64,000 nt of DNA from Acuticoccus sp. MNP-M23 (GCF_031195445.1 NZ_CP133480.1:1054001-1118000); one strand, 5' to 3'. Counted from the stretch's first letter, positions 49,260 through 58,651 are shown. Program-made: numbers and translations. The notes: generated by a model not told the origin, from the sequence alone.

Positions 49260-51215
49260 TCAAAGAGGGCCATACTGCCGGCGCAACGCGCCAAGGTTCG
49301 GGTCGGCAGGGTTGGCATAGAGCGCATCGCGCAGCGTTTCCCGTGCGACTGGGATTTCGCCCATCGCAGCCGCAATCCGGACGAGCATCACCCAGGCCTC
49401 CACGCGCTGCGGATCCATGGTGACGACCTCCCGGAAAGCGTCGCGCGCGGCTTCGAATTCGCGGTTGGTCAACGCGATGCCGGCGCGCTGAAGCTGCGTC
49501 TCGGGGAAGTCGAGCCGGCTTGCGACTGCGCTTTTCCACTCGCCGTCCGCCCGCGCCAGCGCGTCGCGCGCTGCTTGCGGGATGGTCTCTGCCGGGATGC
49601 CTGCCAGGGCGCGTGCAGCGGCGATCCGTACGTTCCGCCGGGTGTCGTCAAGAAGGGGGGTCAGGCGACTGACGCGTTCGGCAGGCGCGGCCAACCGCTG
49701 CACCTCGGTGGCCGCGGCGCGCACCAGCGCATCGGGGTCGGCCAGCAACGCGGCGGACCGCGGCGCCGCTTCGGCGATGCCGGAGCGTGCGAGGAGCCAG
49801 AGCGCCGTGCCGCGCACGACGCCGGGCATCTCGCTGTTCTGCGCAAGGCTGAGGAGCGCCGCGGAGGCCTGCGCGGGATCGGCCTGGCCGGCCGCGAGGG
49901 TCGTGCCGTAGTGCGCGCCGCGGTTGTCGCTACCCGGAAACCAAGCGGCGATCTGACCAGCTGCCCACGCCGGATCACGGTCGGCATGACAGGTCGTGCA
50001 GGCGTCTGGCGCACCGGTCATGCCGGCGAGATCAGGCCGCGGGATGCGGAAGGAATGATCGGCCCGCCAGTCGTTGCCCATGTAGACGCGCTCGACCATG
50101 TGGCAGCTCTTGCACGCCGCCCCCGGTGTCCCCGCCTCGTGATGGGTGTGCGCGGGGCTGTCGTAGTCCGCCGGCACGATGGAGGGGAATTCCGGATTGC
50201 CGGCCGGGTTGTGGCACTGGGTGCAAACGGCATTGCCGGCCGCCTTCAGACGCGCCGCGTGCGGCTCGTGGCAATTGGTACACGTCACGCCCTTGGCATA
50301 CATTTTCGACTGGAGGAACGAGCCGTAGACGTAGACCTCGTCCAGCGTCTGCCCATCGGCATGGTAAAGGCCGGGGAGGAGAAGGGAGAGGTTGTAGGCG
50401 TCGTCGAAGGGGGTGCCGGGCGGCGGCGTTCCCGCAGCCAGAGGCTCGCGGCGCGAGTGGCAGCCCGCACATTGCTCGATGGCGGCCGCCGGGTCGCTGG
50501 TATCGACGGGCAGGCCGGCGTTGGGCAGGTCGCCGGCGGCACCCTCGCCCGAAGCCGAGGCGACATGGATGCTGCCCGGCCCGTGACACGCCTCGCAGCC
50601 GACACCCTTCTCGACCTGTTTTGACGCGAACATCTTGGTCAGCGGATCGTAGTTCTTCTCGTAACCCGTCGCGTGGCAGACTGCGCAGCGGCCGTTCCAT
50701 GTCTTGTAGGGGCCGGTCCAGTGCATCCCGTCATCCGGCGCGAGATTGCTACCGGCGTAGAGGTGAAACCAGCGCTCGGCCTCAGTGTCCCAGACGACAT
50801 CGAAACTTTGCAGCCGGCCGGGCTCGGTCTCCAGCAGATATTGCTGGAGCGGCTCGATCCCCACGACCGAGTGGACCGGGTAATTGCGCCGGGAGCCATC
50901 CGCCTCGGTCACGTCCACTTCGTGGGTGCCGTCCGGACCGACCGAGAATCGAGCGATCATGTCTCCGTCGGTGAAACTGGTTCCGTCGAAATCGGCGACC
51001 ACCGTTGCCGCGGACGGGTCCGTCCACGCGAGCGCATGGTGGGAGCCTTCCCAGCTGCGCGCAGCATCCTCGTGGCAGCCGGCGCATGCTTGCGACCCGA
51101 CATAGCGCGCCGCCGGGACCTCCTGGGCAACGCCATCGAACGCCACGCCCGCAATGATGGCAAGAAGTCCGACGAAGAGGCCGAGCAGAATGATGCGATA
51201 CACGGGCGACCTCAC
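49260..51215 (-). CDS. Octaheme c-type cytochrome with repeat C-terminus
   Basis: A 651-residue exported protein anchored or cleaved by an N-terminal hydrophobic segment (about residues 8-30). Eight CxxCH heme motifs: CAGCH, CAVCH, CEACH, CAGCH, CTNCH, CTQCH, CKSCH and CTTCH, all in the first two thirds. The C-terminal third has HEAT-like repeats (LLDDTRRNVRIAAARALAG) and a TPR-like part (FREVVTMDPQRVEAWVMLVR). The fold resembles multiheme oxidoreductases with doubled CxxCH motifs; the electron donor and substrate are unknown. Transcribed alone, divergent from the MscS-type channel gene. Confidence 0.85.
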   Translation of the reverse strand: MRSPVYRIILLGLFVGLLAIIAGVAFDGVAQEVPAARYVGSQACAGCHEDAARSWEGSHHALAWTDPSAATVVADFDGTSFTDGDMIARFSVGPDGTHEVDVTEADGSRRNYPVHSVVGIEPLQQYLLETEPGRLQSFDVVWDTEAERWFHLYAGSNLAPDDGMHWTGPYKTWNGRCAVCHATGYEKNYDPLTKMFASKQVEKGVGCEACHGPGSIHVASASGEGAAGDLPNAGLPVDTSDPAAAIEQCAGCHSRREPLAAGTPPPGTPFDDAYNLSLLLPGLYHADGQTLDEVYVYGSFLQSKMYAKGVTCTNCHEPHAARLKAAGNAVCTQCHNPAGNPEFPSIVPADYDSPAHTHHEAGTPGAACKSCHMVERVYMGNDWRADHSFRIPRPDLAGMTGAPDACTTCHADRDPAWAAGQIAAWFPGSDNRGAHYGTTLAAGQADPAQASAALLSLAQNSEMPGVVRGTALWLLARSGIAEAAPRSAALLADPDALVRAAATEVQRLAAPAERVSRLTPLLDDTRRNVRIAAARALAGIPAETIPQAARDALARADGEWKSAVASRLDFPETQLQRAGIALTNREFEAARDAFREVVTMDPQRVEAWVMLVRIAAAMGEIPVARETLRDALYANPADPNLGALRRQYGPL

Positions 51216-51296
51216 AAGAGCGGTTCGATGACGGGCGGCGGCGTCCAGATTCCGAGCATCGCCCGCAATCTATGTCGCGGCTTTTTCAGCGCTTGG

Positions 51297-51360
51297 CAAT
51301 TTGCGTCACCGCCTTTGCGAACGTCGCCCGGCGTCTTCCATAGCGGCCTGACGCAAATTG
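51297..51360. promoter_or_regulatory. Inverted 12-base motif pair in the cytochrome/MscS divergent promoter
   Basis: CAATTTGCGTCA at 51297-51308 and its exact reverse complement TGACGCAAATTG at 51349-51360 lie 40 bases apart. Each copy reads TGACGCAAATTG toward its own gene: 81 bases from the cytochrome start (51215) and 50 bases from the channel start (51411). An exact 12-base inverted pair is unlikely by chance. Confidence 0.65.
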
Positions 51361-51410
51361 CAAAGGGCAGACCTCAGAATTCGGCAACAGTTTCTCAGTT
51401 CAAGCAACAA

Positions 51411-53402
51411 ATGGATCGTGACCGCGCTGTGTCAGACATTGTCATTACTGTCCCCGCGAACACGCCGGTGGAAGAACTTTCACGGATCCATGCGATTTTC
51501 CCCGAGGCGGGGTTCGTCGCCCCGGCGGCGGCCTCCGCTCCGCCGAGCCTGGACGATGCGTTCGCCGCGGCCGTGGTGGCGGCGAAATCCTTCCCCGCCG
51601 ATCTCGCCAGCGCCATTGCAGCGGCCGGCGGCCTTACCCCGATCCTTTACATGCTGGCCGCAATCGCGGCGGGAATCGTGGCAGAATGGGTGGTCCGTCT
51701 CACGGCGCTGAGGGGCCTTGGCAAGGACGCGCCCGGCGCCGCCAGCGGGCGCTTGCGCGATCGTGCACCGCGCGCGGCGAGATATGTTGCCTCGCGGCTG
51801 ATCGCGCTTGCGGTCTTCACCGTCGTGGCCTTCATGGCCGGGCGCCTCCTCCATCTCGACAGCGAGGCCCGCATTCTCGGCCGTGCCGTGATCATGGCGG
51901 TGGTTTTCGCGCGCATTCTTTATCTGTTTGTCTCCGTCAACGCCGCGCCGGCCGCGCCGCAACGCCGCCTGATGGGCTTTACCGACGCTGAGGCGCGGGT
52001 GGTCCAGCGCGCGGGTGTCGCCATCGCAATCGCGGTCGGCCTCATCGGAACGCTGCGCGGCTTCGTCACCATGGCGGTCGGCACACATGCCTCCGGCGAG
52101 CTTCCGCGCCTCGCGCTCGCGGTCGCGCTGGGGCTTGCGACGGTTCTCTTCTTCACCGCAATCCGCAGACCGCTCGGCAATCTGATCGGACGCTCCCTCG
52201 CCAGCGATGGCGAGGCGAAGCCGGGCTGGGGGACACGCATCGCGCGGCGGACGGTCTCGGTCTTCATCATCCTCGTCATTCTCGATGTGATGGTGAAGTG
52301 CCTCGGCGCCCTGGGCCTTCTGGGCGCAGCTGCTGCGTCCGGCGCAGGGTCCACCGTGTTTCTCCTCGTGCTCGCCCCGCTGGTGATTGCGGGGATCCGG
52401 ATCTGGGTCAGCGAACTCGACGACAACGAGAAGACGCCGATGGTCCTTGCCGCCTTCGCGCTTGCGGAGGGCGCGGTGATCGTCGGCATCGCGTCGCTCC
52501 TGTTCACCGCCTGGGGGATCCAGCCCTTTGGCGAGACCGAGGCCACTGGGTTTGCCGCCGTCGTGCCGCGCATCATGGAAGCAGGCGTGATCGTCGTTGT
52601 CGGCGTTGCCGTGTGGCGGGCGATCCTCGGTATCCTCGGCGAAGCGCATGGCGATGACGCCGAGGACGATGCCGCCCCGGTCGAGCATGGCGAGATGGGT
52701 GGCGGTGGCGGCGACAGGATGGACACGATCCTGCCCATCCTGCGGGGCGCCTCGTTCGTGCTGGTGATCCTCGTGACGATGTTCACCGCGCTCACGTCGC
52801 TCGGCGTCAACATTGCGCCGCTGATCGCTTCGGCCGGTGTCCTCGGGCTCGCGATCGGCTTTGGCGCCCAGACCCTCGTCACCGACATCATCAGCGGGCT
52901 GTTCTACCTTTACGAAGATGCGCTCCGGGTCGGAGAATACATCGAGACCGATGCCGGCGGCGGCGCGGTCGAGCGGATCTCGCTGCGTTCGGCAACGCTG
53001 CGCCACTCGCGCGGCGCGCTCATCACGGTGCCCTTCTCCAAGATGGGGACCATCCGCAACAACAGCCGCGACTGGGCGGTGATGAAGTTCTCGTTCCGTG
53101 TTCCGGCCGACACCGACGTCGAGATGGTGCGCAAGCTGGTCAAGAAGGTGGGCGAGGAGATGGCGCTCAATCCGGAACTGAAGGACAGCATCATCGCACC
53201 GCTGAAATCGCAGGGTGCGATCTCGATCACCGGGCGGAGCTACGAAATCGGCTGCAAGTTCACCGCGGTTCCGGGCCAGCAGTTCGGGCTTCGCCGCCAC
53301 GCCTTCGCAAAGCTGCAGAAGGCTCTCAAGGAAAAGGGTGTTTCTCTGGCGGGCCAGGATCTGGACCTGTCGCAGATCGCGAACCCCGCCAAGGCGGCAT
53401 GA
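51411..53402 (+). CDS. Large MscS-family mechanosensitive channel
   Basis: A 663-residue membrane protein with about ten helices and a C-terminal MscS core: the pore helix region GVLGLAIGFGAQTLVTDIIS, then GLFYLYEDALRVGEYIETD and VERISLRSATLRHSRGALIT, followed by the cytoplasmic alpha/beta part. MscS channels open on membrane tension to release solutes. The N-terminus at 51411 has no clear signal peptide, unlike many long MscS proteins, so the start is uncertain. The gene ends 11 bases from the convergent AraC gene. Confidence 0.83.
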   Translation: MDRDRAVSDIVITVPANTPVEELSRIHAIFPEAGFVAPAAASAPPSLDDAFAAAVVAAKSFPADLASAIAAAGGLTPILYMLAAIAAGIVAEWVVRLTALRGLGKDAPGAASGRLRDRAPRAARYVASRLIALAVFTVVAFMAGRLLHLDSEARILGRAVIMAVVFARILYLFVSVNAAPAAPQRRLMGFTDAEARVVQRAGVAIAIAVGLIGTLRGFVTMAVGTHASGELPRLALAVALGLATVLFFTAIRRPLGNLIGRSLASDGEAKPGWGTRIARRTVSVFIILVILDVMVKCLGALGLLGAAAASGAGSTVFLLVLAPLVIAGIRIWVSELDDNEKTPMVLAAFALAEGAVIVGIASLLFTAWGIQPFGETEATGFAAVVPRIMEAGVIVVVGVAVWRAILGILGEAHGDDAEDDAAPVEHGEMGGGGGDRMDTILPILRGASFVLVILVTMFTALTSLGVNIAPLIASAGVLGLAIGFGAQTLVTDIISGLFYLYEDALRVGEYIETDAGGGAVERISLRSATLRHSRGALITVPFSKMGTIRNNSRDWAVMKFSFRVPADTDVEMVRKLVKKVGEEMALNPELKDSIIAPLKSQGAISITGRSYEIGCKFTAVPGQQFGLRRHAFAKLQKALKEKGVSLAGQDLDLSQIANPAKAA

Positions 53403-53413
53403 GCGTCGCCCCT

Positions 53414-54466
53414 TCAGTCTGCGCGCAAGGGTTGCCGATTCTGCCGGGTGCGGCTGGTGGCCTCCCGGTAGGTCGAGGGGGGACAGCCAACCTGCCGCCG
53501 GAATGCGCGGCTGAAGGTGGCATGATCTTCGTAGCCCAGAGAAAGCGCGATATCGACCATCGACAGTTCGGTGTCCTGCAAGAGGGCCTCGGCGCGCTTC
53601 TGGCGCGCGACATTGACGATCTCGCGGTAGGAGAAGCCCCCTTGCCGCAACCGCCGCTGAAGCCCCTGTACGCTGAGGCCGGCCATCTCGGCCGTGCCGT
53701 CGATGTCGGCGCGGCCATCGAGAAGACGCAGGGCCACAAGGGCCCCGATCGACCGCGCCGGCTCCGGCTGATCGGCAATCACCCCCTCCGCCACAACCTC
53801 TCGCATCGTTATCGGGGGTCTGTTTTGCGCCAGCGCGGTCTTGAGAGGCTCGGACAGATCGGTCGGCTTCAGGACAATGCCGATGCCGGGCTTTTCAAAA
53901 AAAACAGGAGCCTGCAGCTTCTCCTCGATCAGTCCGGCATCCGCATCGCGCTTGTAGTTGAGCTCGATGGCTTCGGGCTCCCAGTCGAGGCCCAGATATT
54001 GCCGGCAGAGCAGAAGCATCGGGCCGATGACGTGATCGGCATGCGTCTGGACACTGGCCTCGAAGGGCCGGATCGAATACCGCCAGATATAGCGCTCCCC
54101 GGTCCGATTGAGCGAAAGGCCGGCTCCGGTCTGATGCATCGGGAGGGTGGCGCAGAGACGTCTGATTGCGGTGGCGAGGTAAGGTGCCGTCGCGCCGTAC
54201 TGCCTCCAGAGTCCGTAGGCATTCGCGGCCATGATCTGCCCCACTTCGAGGCCGAAGGCGCGGTCGCCGAGGATGCGGGCCGACCGATCGAAGAGCGCAA
54301 CCATCGCGCTGAGCGGGATCGGCATTTGCGGCGAATCAATGACCGCGTACGGGATTTTCAACGACTCGAACGTTTTCAGAAACGCGTGCTCGCCAGCCCG
54401 TTCCTCAAGAAGGCGTGGCAGCGGGCCGAACCCGTTGGCCCGCGTGAGATCGACGGAAAATGCCAA
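53414..54466 (-). CDS. AraC-family transcriptional regulator (OruR/GbuR type)
   Basis: A 350-residue regulator with an arabinose_bd-type N-terminal domain (YAVIDSPQMPIPLSAMVALF, LYGL-like segment AYGLWRQYGATAPYL) and a C-terminal AraC double helix-turn-helix (about residues 235-335: MAGLSVQGLQRRLRQGGFSY, VDIALSLGYEDHATFSRAFR). It lies in the middle of the envelope cluster and is the best candidate to bind the TGACGCAAATTG motif, though none was seen at its own promoter. Confidence 0.87.
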   Translation of the reverse strand: MAFSVDLTRANGFGPLPRLLEERAGEHAFLKTFESLKIPYAVIDSPQMPIPLSAMVALFDRSARILGDRAFGLEVGQIMAANAYGLWRQYGATAPYLATAIRRLCATLPMHQTGAGLSLNRTGERYIWRYSIRPFEASVQTHADHVIGPMLLLCRQYLGLDWEPEAIELNYKRDADAGLIEEKLQAPVFFEKPGIGIVLKPTDLSEPLKTALAQNRPPITMREVVAEGVIADQPEPARSIGALVALRLLDGRADIDGTAEMAGLSVQGLQRRLRQGGFSYREIVNVARQKRAEALLQDTELSMVDIALSLGYEDHATFSRAFRRQVGCPPSTYREATSRTRQNRQPLRAD

Positions 54467-54674
54467 AAAAAATCTTCCTTCGCTCGGTCAGACAATCACC
54501 CTCACCGGAAATGATGCATAAAATAACCTTTGAGATTTGTATATTGGGAAATAACCACCAGGAGACTGGCGGCTTCAGAAGAGATTCGGTTTGCCGAACG
54601 TTGCGCGGCGCTCCAGCATCGCGCTGAAACGCCGGCTCACCAGCAACACGCCGGTCGATGGTTTCCGGCCCGGC
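54467..54674. other. Intergenic stretch around the AraC promoter
   Basis: About 200 bases, AT-richer than average near 54460-54560 (GATGCATAAAATAACC, TTGTATATTGGG), which fits a promoter for the minus-strand AraC gene. No motif shared with the other envelope genes was found. Confidence 0.3.
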
Positions 54675-55493
54675 CTACTTCGGAAACAAGAGCGAGAAGT
54701 TGGCGCGCAGGCCCCAGTCCGGACCGTATTTCGGGCGGTTGACATACACGCGCCCACCAGCCTGAAAGCTCGCCGGCTGGTCTCCGATCGTGAAGACCTT
54801 GGTGTACTGGGCGTTGATCGGCACCGTCGCCTGCTCGCTGTTCCAGTTGTACGTGGTTTCGGTGTCGAGCGTCAGCGTCTGGCCACTTCCCAGCGCATAG
54901 GCCACGAATGGCTGCACGAAGGTGGCGTTGACTTCTGCATTCTTGTCCACGGACCAGATGTGGTTGGCGAGCGTGCCAAAGGTCCATCGCCCTTCCTGGA
55001 TGAGTCCGACTGCTGTGGGGCCGATGCCGAATTGCCCGGTTCCGAGCAGCTTGTCCGTGGCCGTCGGCAGGTTGAACACGGGGCCGACGCCCCAGATCAG
55101 GCCACCCGGCCCTGGTGCGGTGGGCGATAAAAACAGGCTTTGCACGGTGTCGCCGATGCCGAACACGTCGCGGGGATAGATGTTGGTCTCCCACTTCACC
55201 GGGACGATCGTGCGGGAAATGAGATTCCAGCTCTCGTTGATCCGGATCGGGATGACGGGCTGGATGTTGAGCGTCTGGCTGACGCCGTCGCCATCGGGAC
55301 CGATGCCAAAGTCGATGTTGTACTGGAACGGCACGCTGACGAGGCTGGCGATGGGGTTCGACAGCTGTTTGGCAAGCTCATCGGCCTTGTCCTGAGCCAT
55401 TGCCGGCGAACTGCAAAGCAGCGCCGCCACAGCCGAAAGCATTGTGACGGAGAGAAGGGATCGGGGCGAGCGGCGGTTCGGACGCAGAGACAT
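54675..55493 (-). CDS. Outer-membrane transporter-like protein (phenol-MetA family)
   Basis: A 272-residue exported protein with signal peptide (about residues 1-34, ending AMAQ) and a predicted beta-barrel ending NFSLLFPK. LISRTIVPVKWETNIYPRD, GLIWGVGPVFNLPTATDKLL and FGIGPTAVGLIQEGRWTFG match the MetA-pathway-of-phenol-degradation family, suspected outer-membrane channels for hydrophobic compounds. It follows the sulfatase gene, but a strong hairpin lies between them. Confidence 0.78.
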   Translation of the reverse strand: MSLRPNRRSPRSLLSVTMLSAVAALLCSSPAMAQDKADELAKQLSNPIASLVSVPFQYNIDFGIGPDGDGVSQTLNIQPVIPIRINESWNLISRTIVPVKWETNIYPRDVFGIGDTVQSLFLSPTAPGPGGLIWGVGPVFNLPTATDKLLGTGQFGIGPTAVGLIQEGRWTFGTLANHIWSVDKNAEVNATFVQPFVAYALGSGQTLTLDTETTYNWNSEQATVPINAQYTKVFTIGDQPASFQAGGRVYVNRPKYGPDWGLRANFSLLFPK

Positions 55494-55527
55494 TTGAGAG
55501 CCTGTCATTTTGTTGCTGAAAAGGTTT

Positions 55528-55560
55528 GACGCAGGGCCATGCTTTCGAGGGCCCTGCGTC
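55528..55560 (-). terminator. Strong stem-loop between sulfatase and outer-membrane genes
   Basis: GACGCAGGGCC (55528-55538) pairs perfectly with GGCCCTGCGTC (55550-55560) around an 11-base loop. Downstream on the minus strand comes AAACCTTTTC, a weak T-tract. It probably terminates or attenuates transcription from the sulfatase operon into the barrel gene. Confidence 0.65.
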
Positions 55561-55637
55561 GCTTTTCGTGCTCATGAAAGGCAGCGTCAGAAACGCGGTC
55601 GCTGTTCAGCGAAGCCGCGTTTCATTCGGCATGCCGG

Positions 55638-57461
55638 TTACGGGGTCGGGCGACCGACGCCGCGTTCCTTGAGCATTTTCTCCACGCCACCGCGGACTTC
55701 GGGCGCCAGGTTGTAGAGCGCCGGGTTGTTGCCCACGAAGCCGATCTTGAACTGCGGCGGGAACTTCATCAGCTCGGCCATGTAGTCGCCCGAGGCCGAC
55801 ATCAGCGGCACGGTGGCCGGAATGTGCCGGATGCCGACGTTCACGTCTTCCTGCGGATTGGCGTAAAGGTTGAACATGACGGCGCCGCCGGTGTCGTGGA
55901 AGATGGTGCCGCTGAAGCCACCCCAATTACCCTTCTGCACGATCGAGTCCTGGATCTCGCCAGTGAACATGTACTTGAACTCGTCGATACGCATCGCGCC
56001 GAAGTACTGGTTGATGGTGTAGGGCCGGCTGCGGCGGTTGGATTCGCCGTCGTCTGCAAGAAGGAACGACATCTGGTCCACACCGTCGATGTAGGTCTTC
56101 TCGTCGAAGAGCTTGCCGATATCGCCGCCCTTGACGCCGGTGATCGACATGGCGGTCGGCAGGATGTCGGCGAAATCGAACAGGCCATCGGAACGGCGCG
56201 CCGGGATCATGTCCTTCCAGTAGGCGAAGGTCGGGACGCGAACGCCACCTTCCCAGTTGGAGCCCTTGCAGCCACGGAACGGCGTGCGGCCATGCGGCGG
56301 GATCTCGCATTCCGGACCGTTGTCCGAGGTCAGCAGGATCAGCGTGTTTTCGAGCTGGCCGGTTTCTTCCAGCTTGTCGACCAGAGAGCCGAACACGTCG
56401 TCCATTTCGACCATGCAGTCGGAGTACACGGTGTGCGCCGCGGACTTGCCGGCGTAGTCGTCGCTCGGATAGTTGTCGAAGTGGCAGCCGCGCGTGGCGT
56501 GATACAGGAAGAACGGATCGTCCGCGTCTTTCTGCTTCTCGATGAAGTCGAGGCTGACGTCCTTCCAGTGCTGGTCGAGATCCTTGATGTAATCCAGGTC
56601 GATCAGCTTGCCGTCTTCACACTTCTCGGTGTCCGCCGCGGTGCAGTGGACTTCGTTGTGGTTGAACTCGTCCTCAACCATCATGTCGAAGCGGGACGGG
56701 GACAGCGCGATTTCCGGGTTCAGGTAGATATCGCGCCACTCGGTGTACATGTCCGACACGCCGAGGAAGCCGACATAGTCGTCGTAGCCGACGTTCTGCG
56801 GCAGCGAACCCTTGTTCTCGCCCATGTGCCACTTGCCGACGCCTTGGGTCGTATAACCCTTGTCCTTCAGGAGCTTGGGCAGCGTGGTCGCACCGTCGAG
56901 GCCACCGGACTCGCCGTACATCGGCGGCCGCAGGATGCCGTGGTGCAGCGGGTTCTGGCCGGTGTGGATGGTCGCGCGGCTCGGTGAGCAGGAGGGGGTG
57001 GAGTAGGCGGAAGTGAGCAGGAGGCCGTCTTCTGCCAGCTCGTCCATGTTCGGCGTGGCGTTGCCGACGGCGACACCACCGCCGTTGAAGCCCATGTCCA
57101 TCCAGCCCACGTCGTCGAGCAGGAAGACCATGATGTTCGGCTTCTTGCCGGTCTTGGCTTCCAGCGCTTCGAGCTTGGCCACTGCGGCCTTGTCCTGATC
57201 GGGACGCTGCAGCGCGGGGTACATGTTGTCGGCCGGTTTCACACCCTTCATGTGGAGCGAGAATCCCGGGTAGTCGAAGCCCTTGGCCGAGGTCGGCCCG
57301 GTCGTCGAGCCACGGGGATTACCGGCATCCTGTGCAATTGCTGCAGCAGGCACCAGAACGGCAAGTGAAAGCGCAGCGGCAAGACCCCGCGCGCCCCAGG
57401 CTGCACCCGTTCCAGATGTTCGGCTACGAAGCCGATCATTCTGCAATAAACAGTGCCTCAT
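55638..57461 (-). CDS. Exported type I (formylglycine) sulfatase
   Basis: A 607-residue arylsulfatase-family enzyme hydrolysing sulfate esters. Signal peptide about residues 18-44 (ending AIAQ); metal-binding MVFLLDDVGWMDMG (two Asp); the formylglycine site is Cys158 in PSCSPSRATIHTGQNPLHHG, matching CxPSR; GVGKWHMGENKG holds the conserved Lys and His; LLTSDNGPE gives the second Asp-Asn metal pair. It needs a formylglycine-generating enzyme, which is not in the window. The N-terminus is Arg-rich without a twin-Arg motif, so Sec export is likely. Third in an operon after DUF2092-like and small exported protein genes. Confidence 0.9.
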   Translation of the reverse strand: MRHCLLQNDRLRSRTSGTGAAWGARGLAAALSLAVLVPAAAIAQDAGNPRGSTTGPTSAKGFDYPGFSLHMKGVKPADNMYPALQRPDQDKAAVAKLEALEAKTGKKPNIMVFLLDDVGWMDMGFNGGGVAVGNATPNMDELAEDGLLLTSAYSTPSCSPSRATIHTGQNPLHHGILRPPMYGESGGLDGATTLPKLLKDKGYTTQGVGKWHMGENKGSLPQNVGYDDYVGFLGVSDMYTEWRDIYLNPEIALSPSRFDMMVEDEFNHNEVHCTAADTEKCEDGKLIDLDYIKDLDQHWKDVSLDFIEKQKDADDPFFLYHATRGCHFDNYPSDDYAGKSAAHTVYSDCMVEMDDVFGSLVDKLEETGQLENTLILLTSDNGPECEIPPHGRTPFRGCKGSNWEGGVRVPTFAYWKDMIPARRSDGLFDFADILPTAMSITGVKGGDIGKLFDEKTYIDGVDQMSFLLADDGESNRRSRPYTINQYFGAMRIDEFKYMFTGEIQDSIVQKGNWGGFSGTIFHDTGGAVMFNLYANPQEDVNVGIRHIPATVPLMSASGDYMAELMKFPPQFKIGFVGNNPALYNLAPEVRGGVEKMLKERGVGRPTP

Positions 57462-57617
57462 CTATTCCTCCTTGAGTGGAACTTTTGGCCATTTCTCTCG
57501 AAACAGCTTTACTGGATCGGCAACGTTACGGATTCTTCGATGCCGAATACGGCCAACAGAAAGTTCGCCGCATAAAGTGTGCCGCTACCGAGCCGAGGGC
57601 TGTCCCCGTCCGCTCGG

Positions 57618-57842
57618 TCAGCAGCCGTACATGCGGCGGGCGCAGCGGCGGATCGTGCGCCGTGTGGTACGGCGCGCCACGCCTGCGACGCTCAACGGCG
57701 TGAGAGGCCGCCCGACGATTGCGTGAGCTGGCCCGACAATGCTGCTCACCCCGGGAACCGACACTCCGGTGCCGTTCTCCATGACGCTGGCCACGAGCAG
57801 GATCGACAAGGCGAAGAGGCTGACGCGCGTCTTGACGGTCAT
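57618..57842 (-). CDS. Small exported basic protein, 74 residues
   Basis: MTVKTRVSLFALSILLVASV starts a short frame with a clear signal peptide, a small middle region and a strongly basic tail (RRTTRRTIRRCARRMYGC). Its ATG overlaps the stop of the DUF2092-like gene (TGATG), which supports real translation. No function is known to me. The basic tail with two Cys could bind nucleic acid, anionic polymer or another envelope protein. Confidence 0.6.
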   Translation of the reverse strand: MTVKTRVSLFALSILLVASVMENGTGVSVPGVSSIVGPAHAIVGRPLTPLSVAGVARRTTRRTIRRCARRMYGC

Positions 57843-58651
57843 CACTGGTCTCCAAGTTTGAAGTGGGACGGAATCTCGTTGGCGAGGGCGCGCAGTTCTT
57901 CGAAGCTGACCAACGTCGCGTCGTCCATCGCGTCGAAGGTGAAGGCGGCTTCGGCGACCTTGCCGCCGGTCGCCCAGTCGTCGAAATCGATCTGGTAGCG
58001 CGGTGCGCCTTCGATATCCTCCGACGTGATGACGTACCGGCACGGCAGGGGGCGGTCGCCCTGCGCCACGAAGATCTGCCAGTCGACAGTTTCGGTCCGA
58101 AGCGCGATGTGGTCGCACATCACGCCGCCGATCACGCCCGCGCCGAGATCCTTGACGTCGGTGACGCCGTCCATCAGCACCGCATAGGGATCTGCGACCA
58201 GAATGTCGGCGCCGGGGACCGGAAAGCCGTACTGGTCATGCAGGACGTCGAGCAACTGCTCGACGCTGCCGGAATATTCAGCCGTCGCGTAGGCGTCGGC
58301 GTTTCTGCCGGCGACCGTCACATCCGTCCCGTCGAACATCATTTCGACATCGGAAAAGCCACCGGTCCGGGTCGCGTGAAGACGACCGTCGCGATCGAAA
58401 GCGACCCCGCCAGACGACGCGATGCTGACGACCTGCCCCTCGTCCGTTACGACATCGAGCGCCGTGTCATACGCAAAGGCGATTGATGTCTGAGACACCA
58501 GCGTATCCGACATCTTTCTCAGGATCTTTTTTGCTTCGGCGCTTTCCGCGAAAACTGGTTGGCTGCCAGCGGCAACAAACATGGTCGCCAGAATTACGCC
58601 AGTTGTGATCGTCGATGCGGCAGGTCGGAGTTTTATGCTGCTTTTTGACAT
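57842..58651 (-). CDS. DUF2092-like exported protein
   Basis: A 269-residue exported protein with signal peptide (about residues 1-35, ending VFAE). AKKILRKMSDTLVSQTSIAF, VEQLLDVLHDQYGFPVPGAD and VMCDHIALRTETVDWQIFVA match DUF2092, a family thought to adopt a LolA-like half-barrel. It may carry a lipid or hydrophobic ligand in the periplasm. First gene of the sulfatase operon. The ATG at 58651 is chosen because it starts the signal peptide directly. Confidence 0.75.
   Translation of the reverse strand: MSKSSIKLRPAASTITTGVILATMFVAAGSQPVFAESAEAKKILRKMSDTLVSQTSIAFAYDTALDVVTDEGQVVSIASSGGVAFDRDGRLHATRTGGFSDVEMMFDGTDVTVAGRNADAYATAEYSGSVEQLLDVLHDQYGFPVPGADILVADPYAVLMDGVTDVKDLGAGVIGGVMCDHIALRTETVDWQIFVAQGDRPLPCRYVITSEDIEGAPRYQIDFDDWATGGKVAEAAFTFDAMDDATLVSFEELRALANEIPSHFKLGDQ

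Noticed and set aside
50673-51410. Long in-frame extension of the MscS gene through the cytochrome gene region
   Set aside because: It lies antisense to the start of the octaheme cytochrome and crosses the divergent promoter with the operator pair; the real start is at or near 51411.
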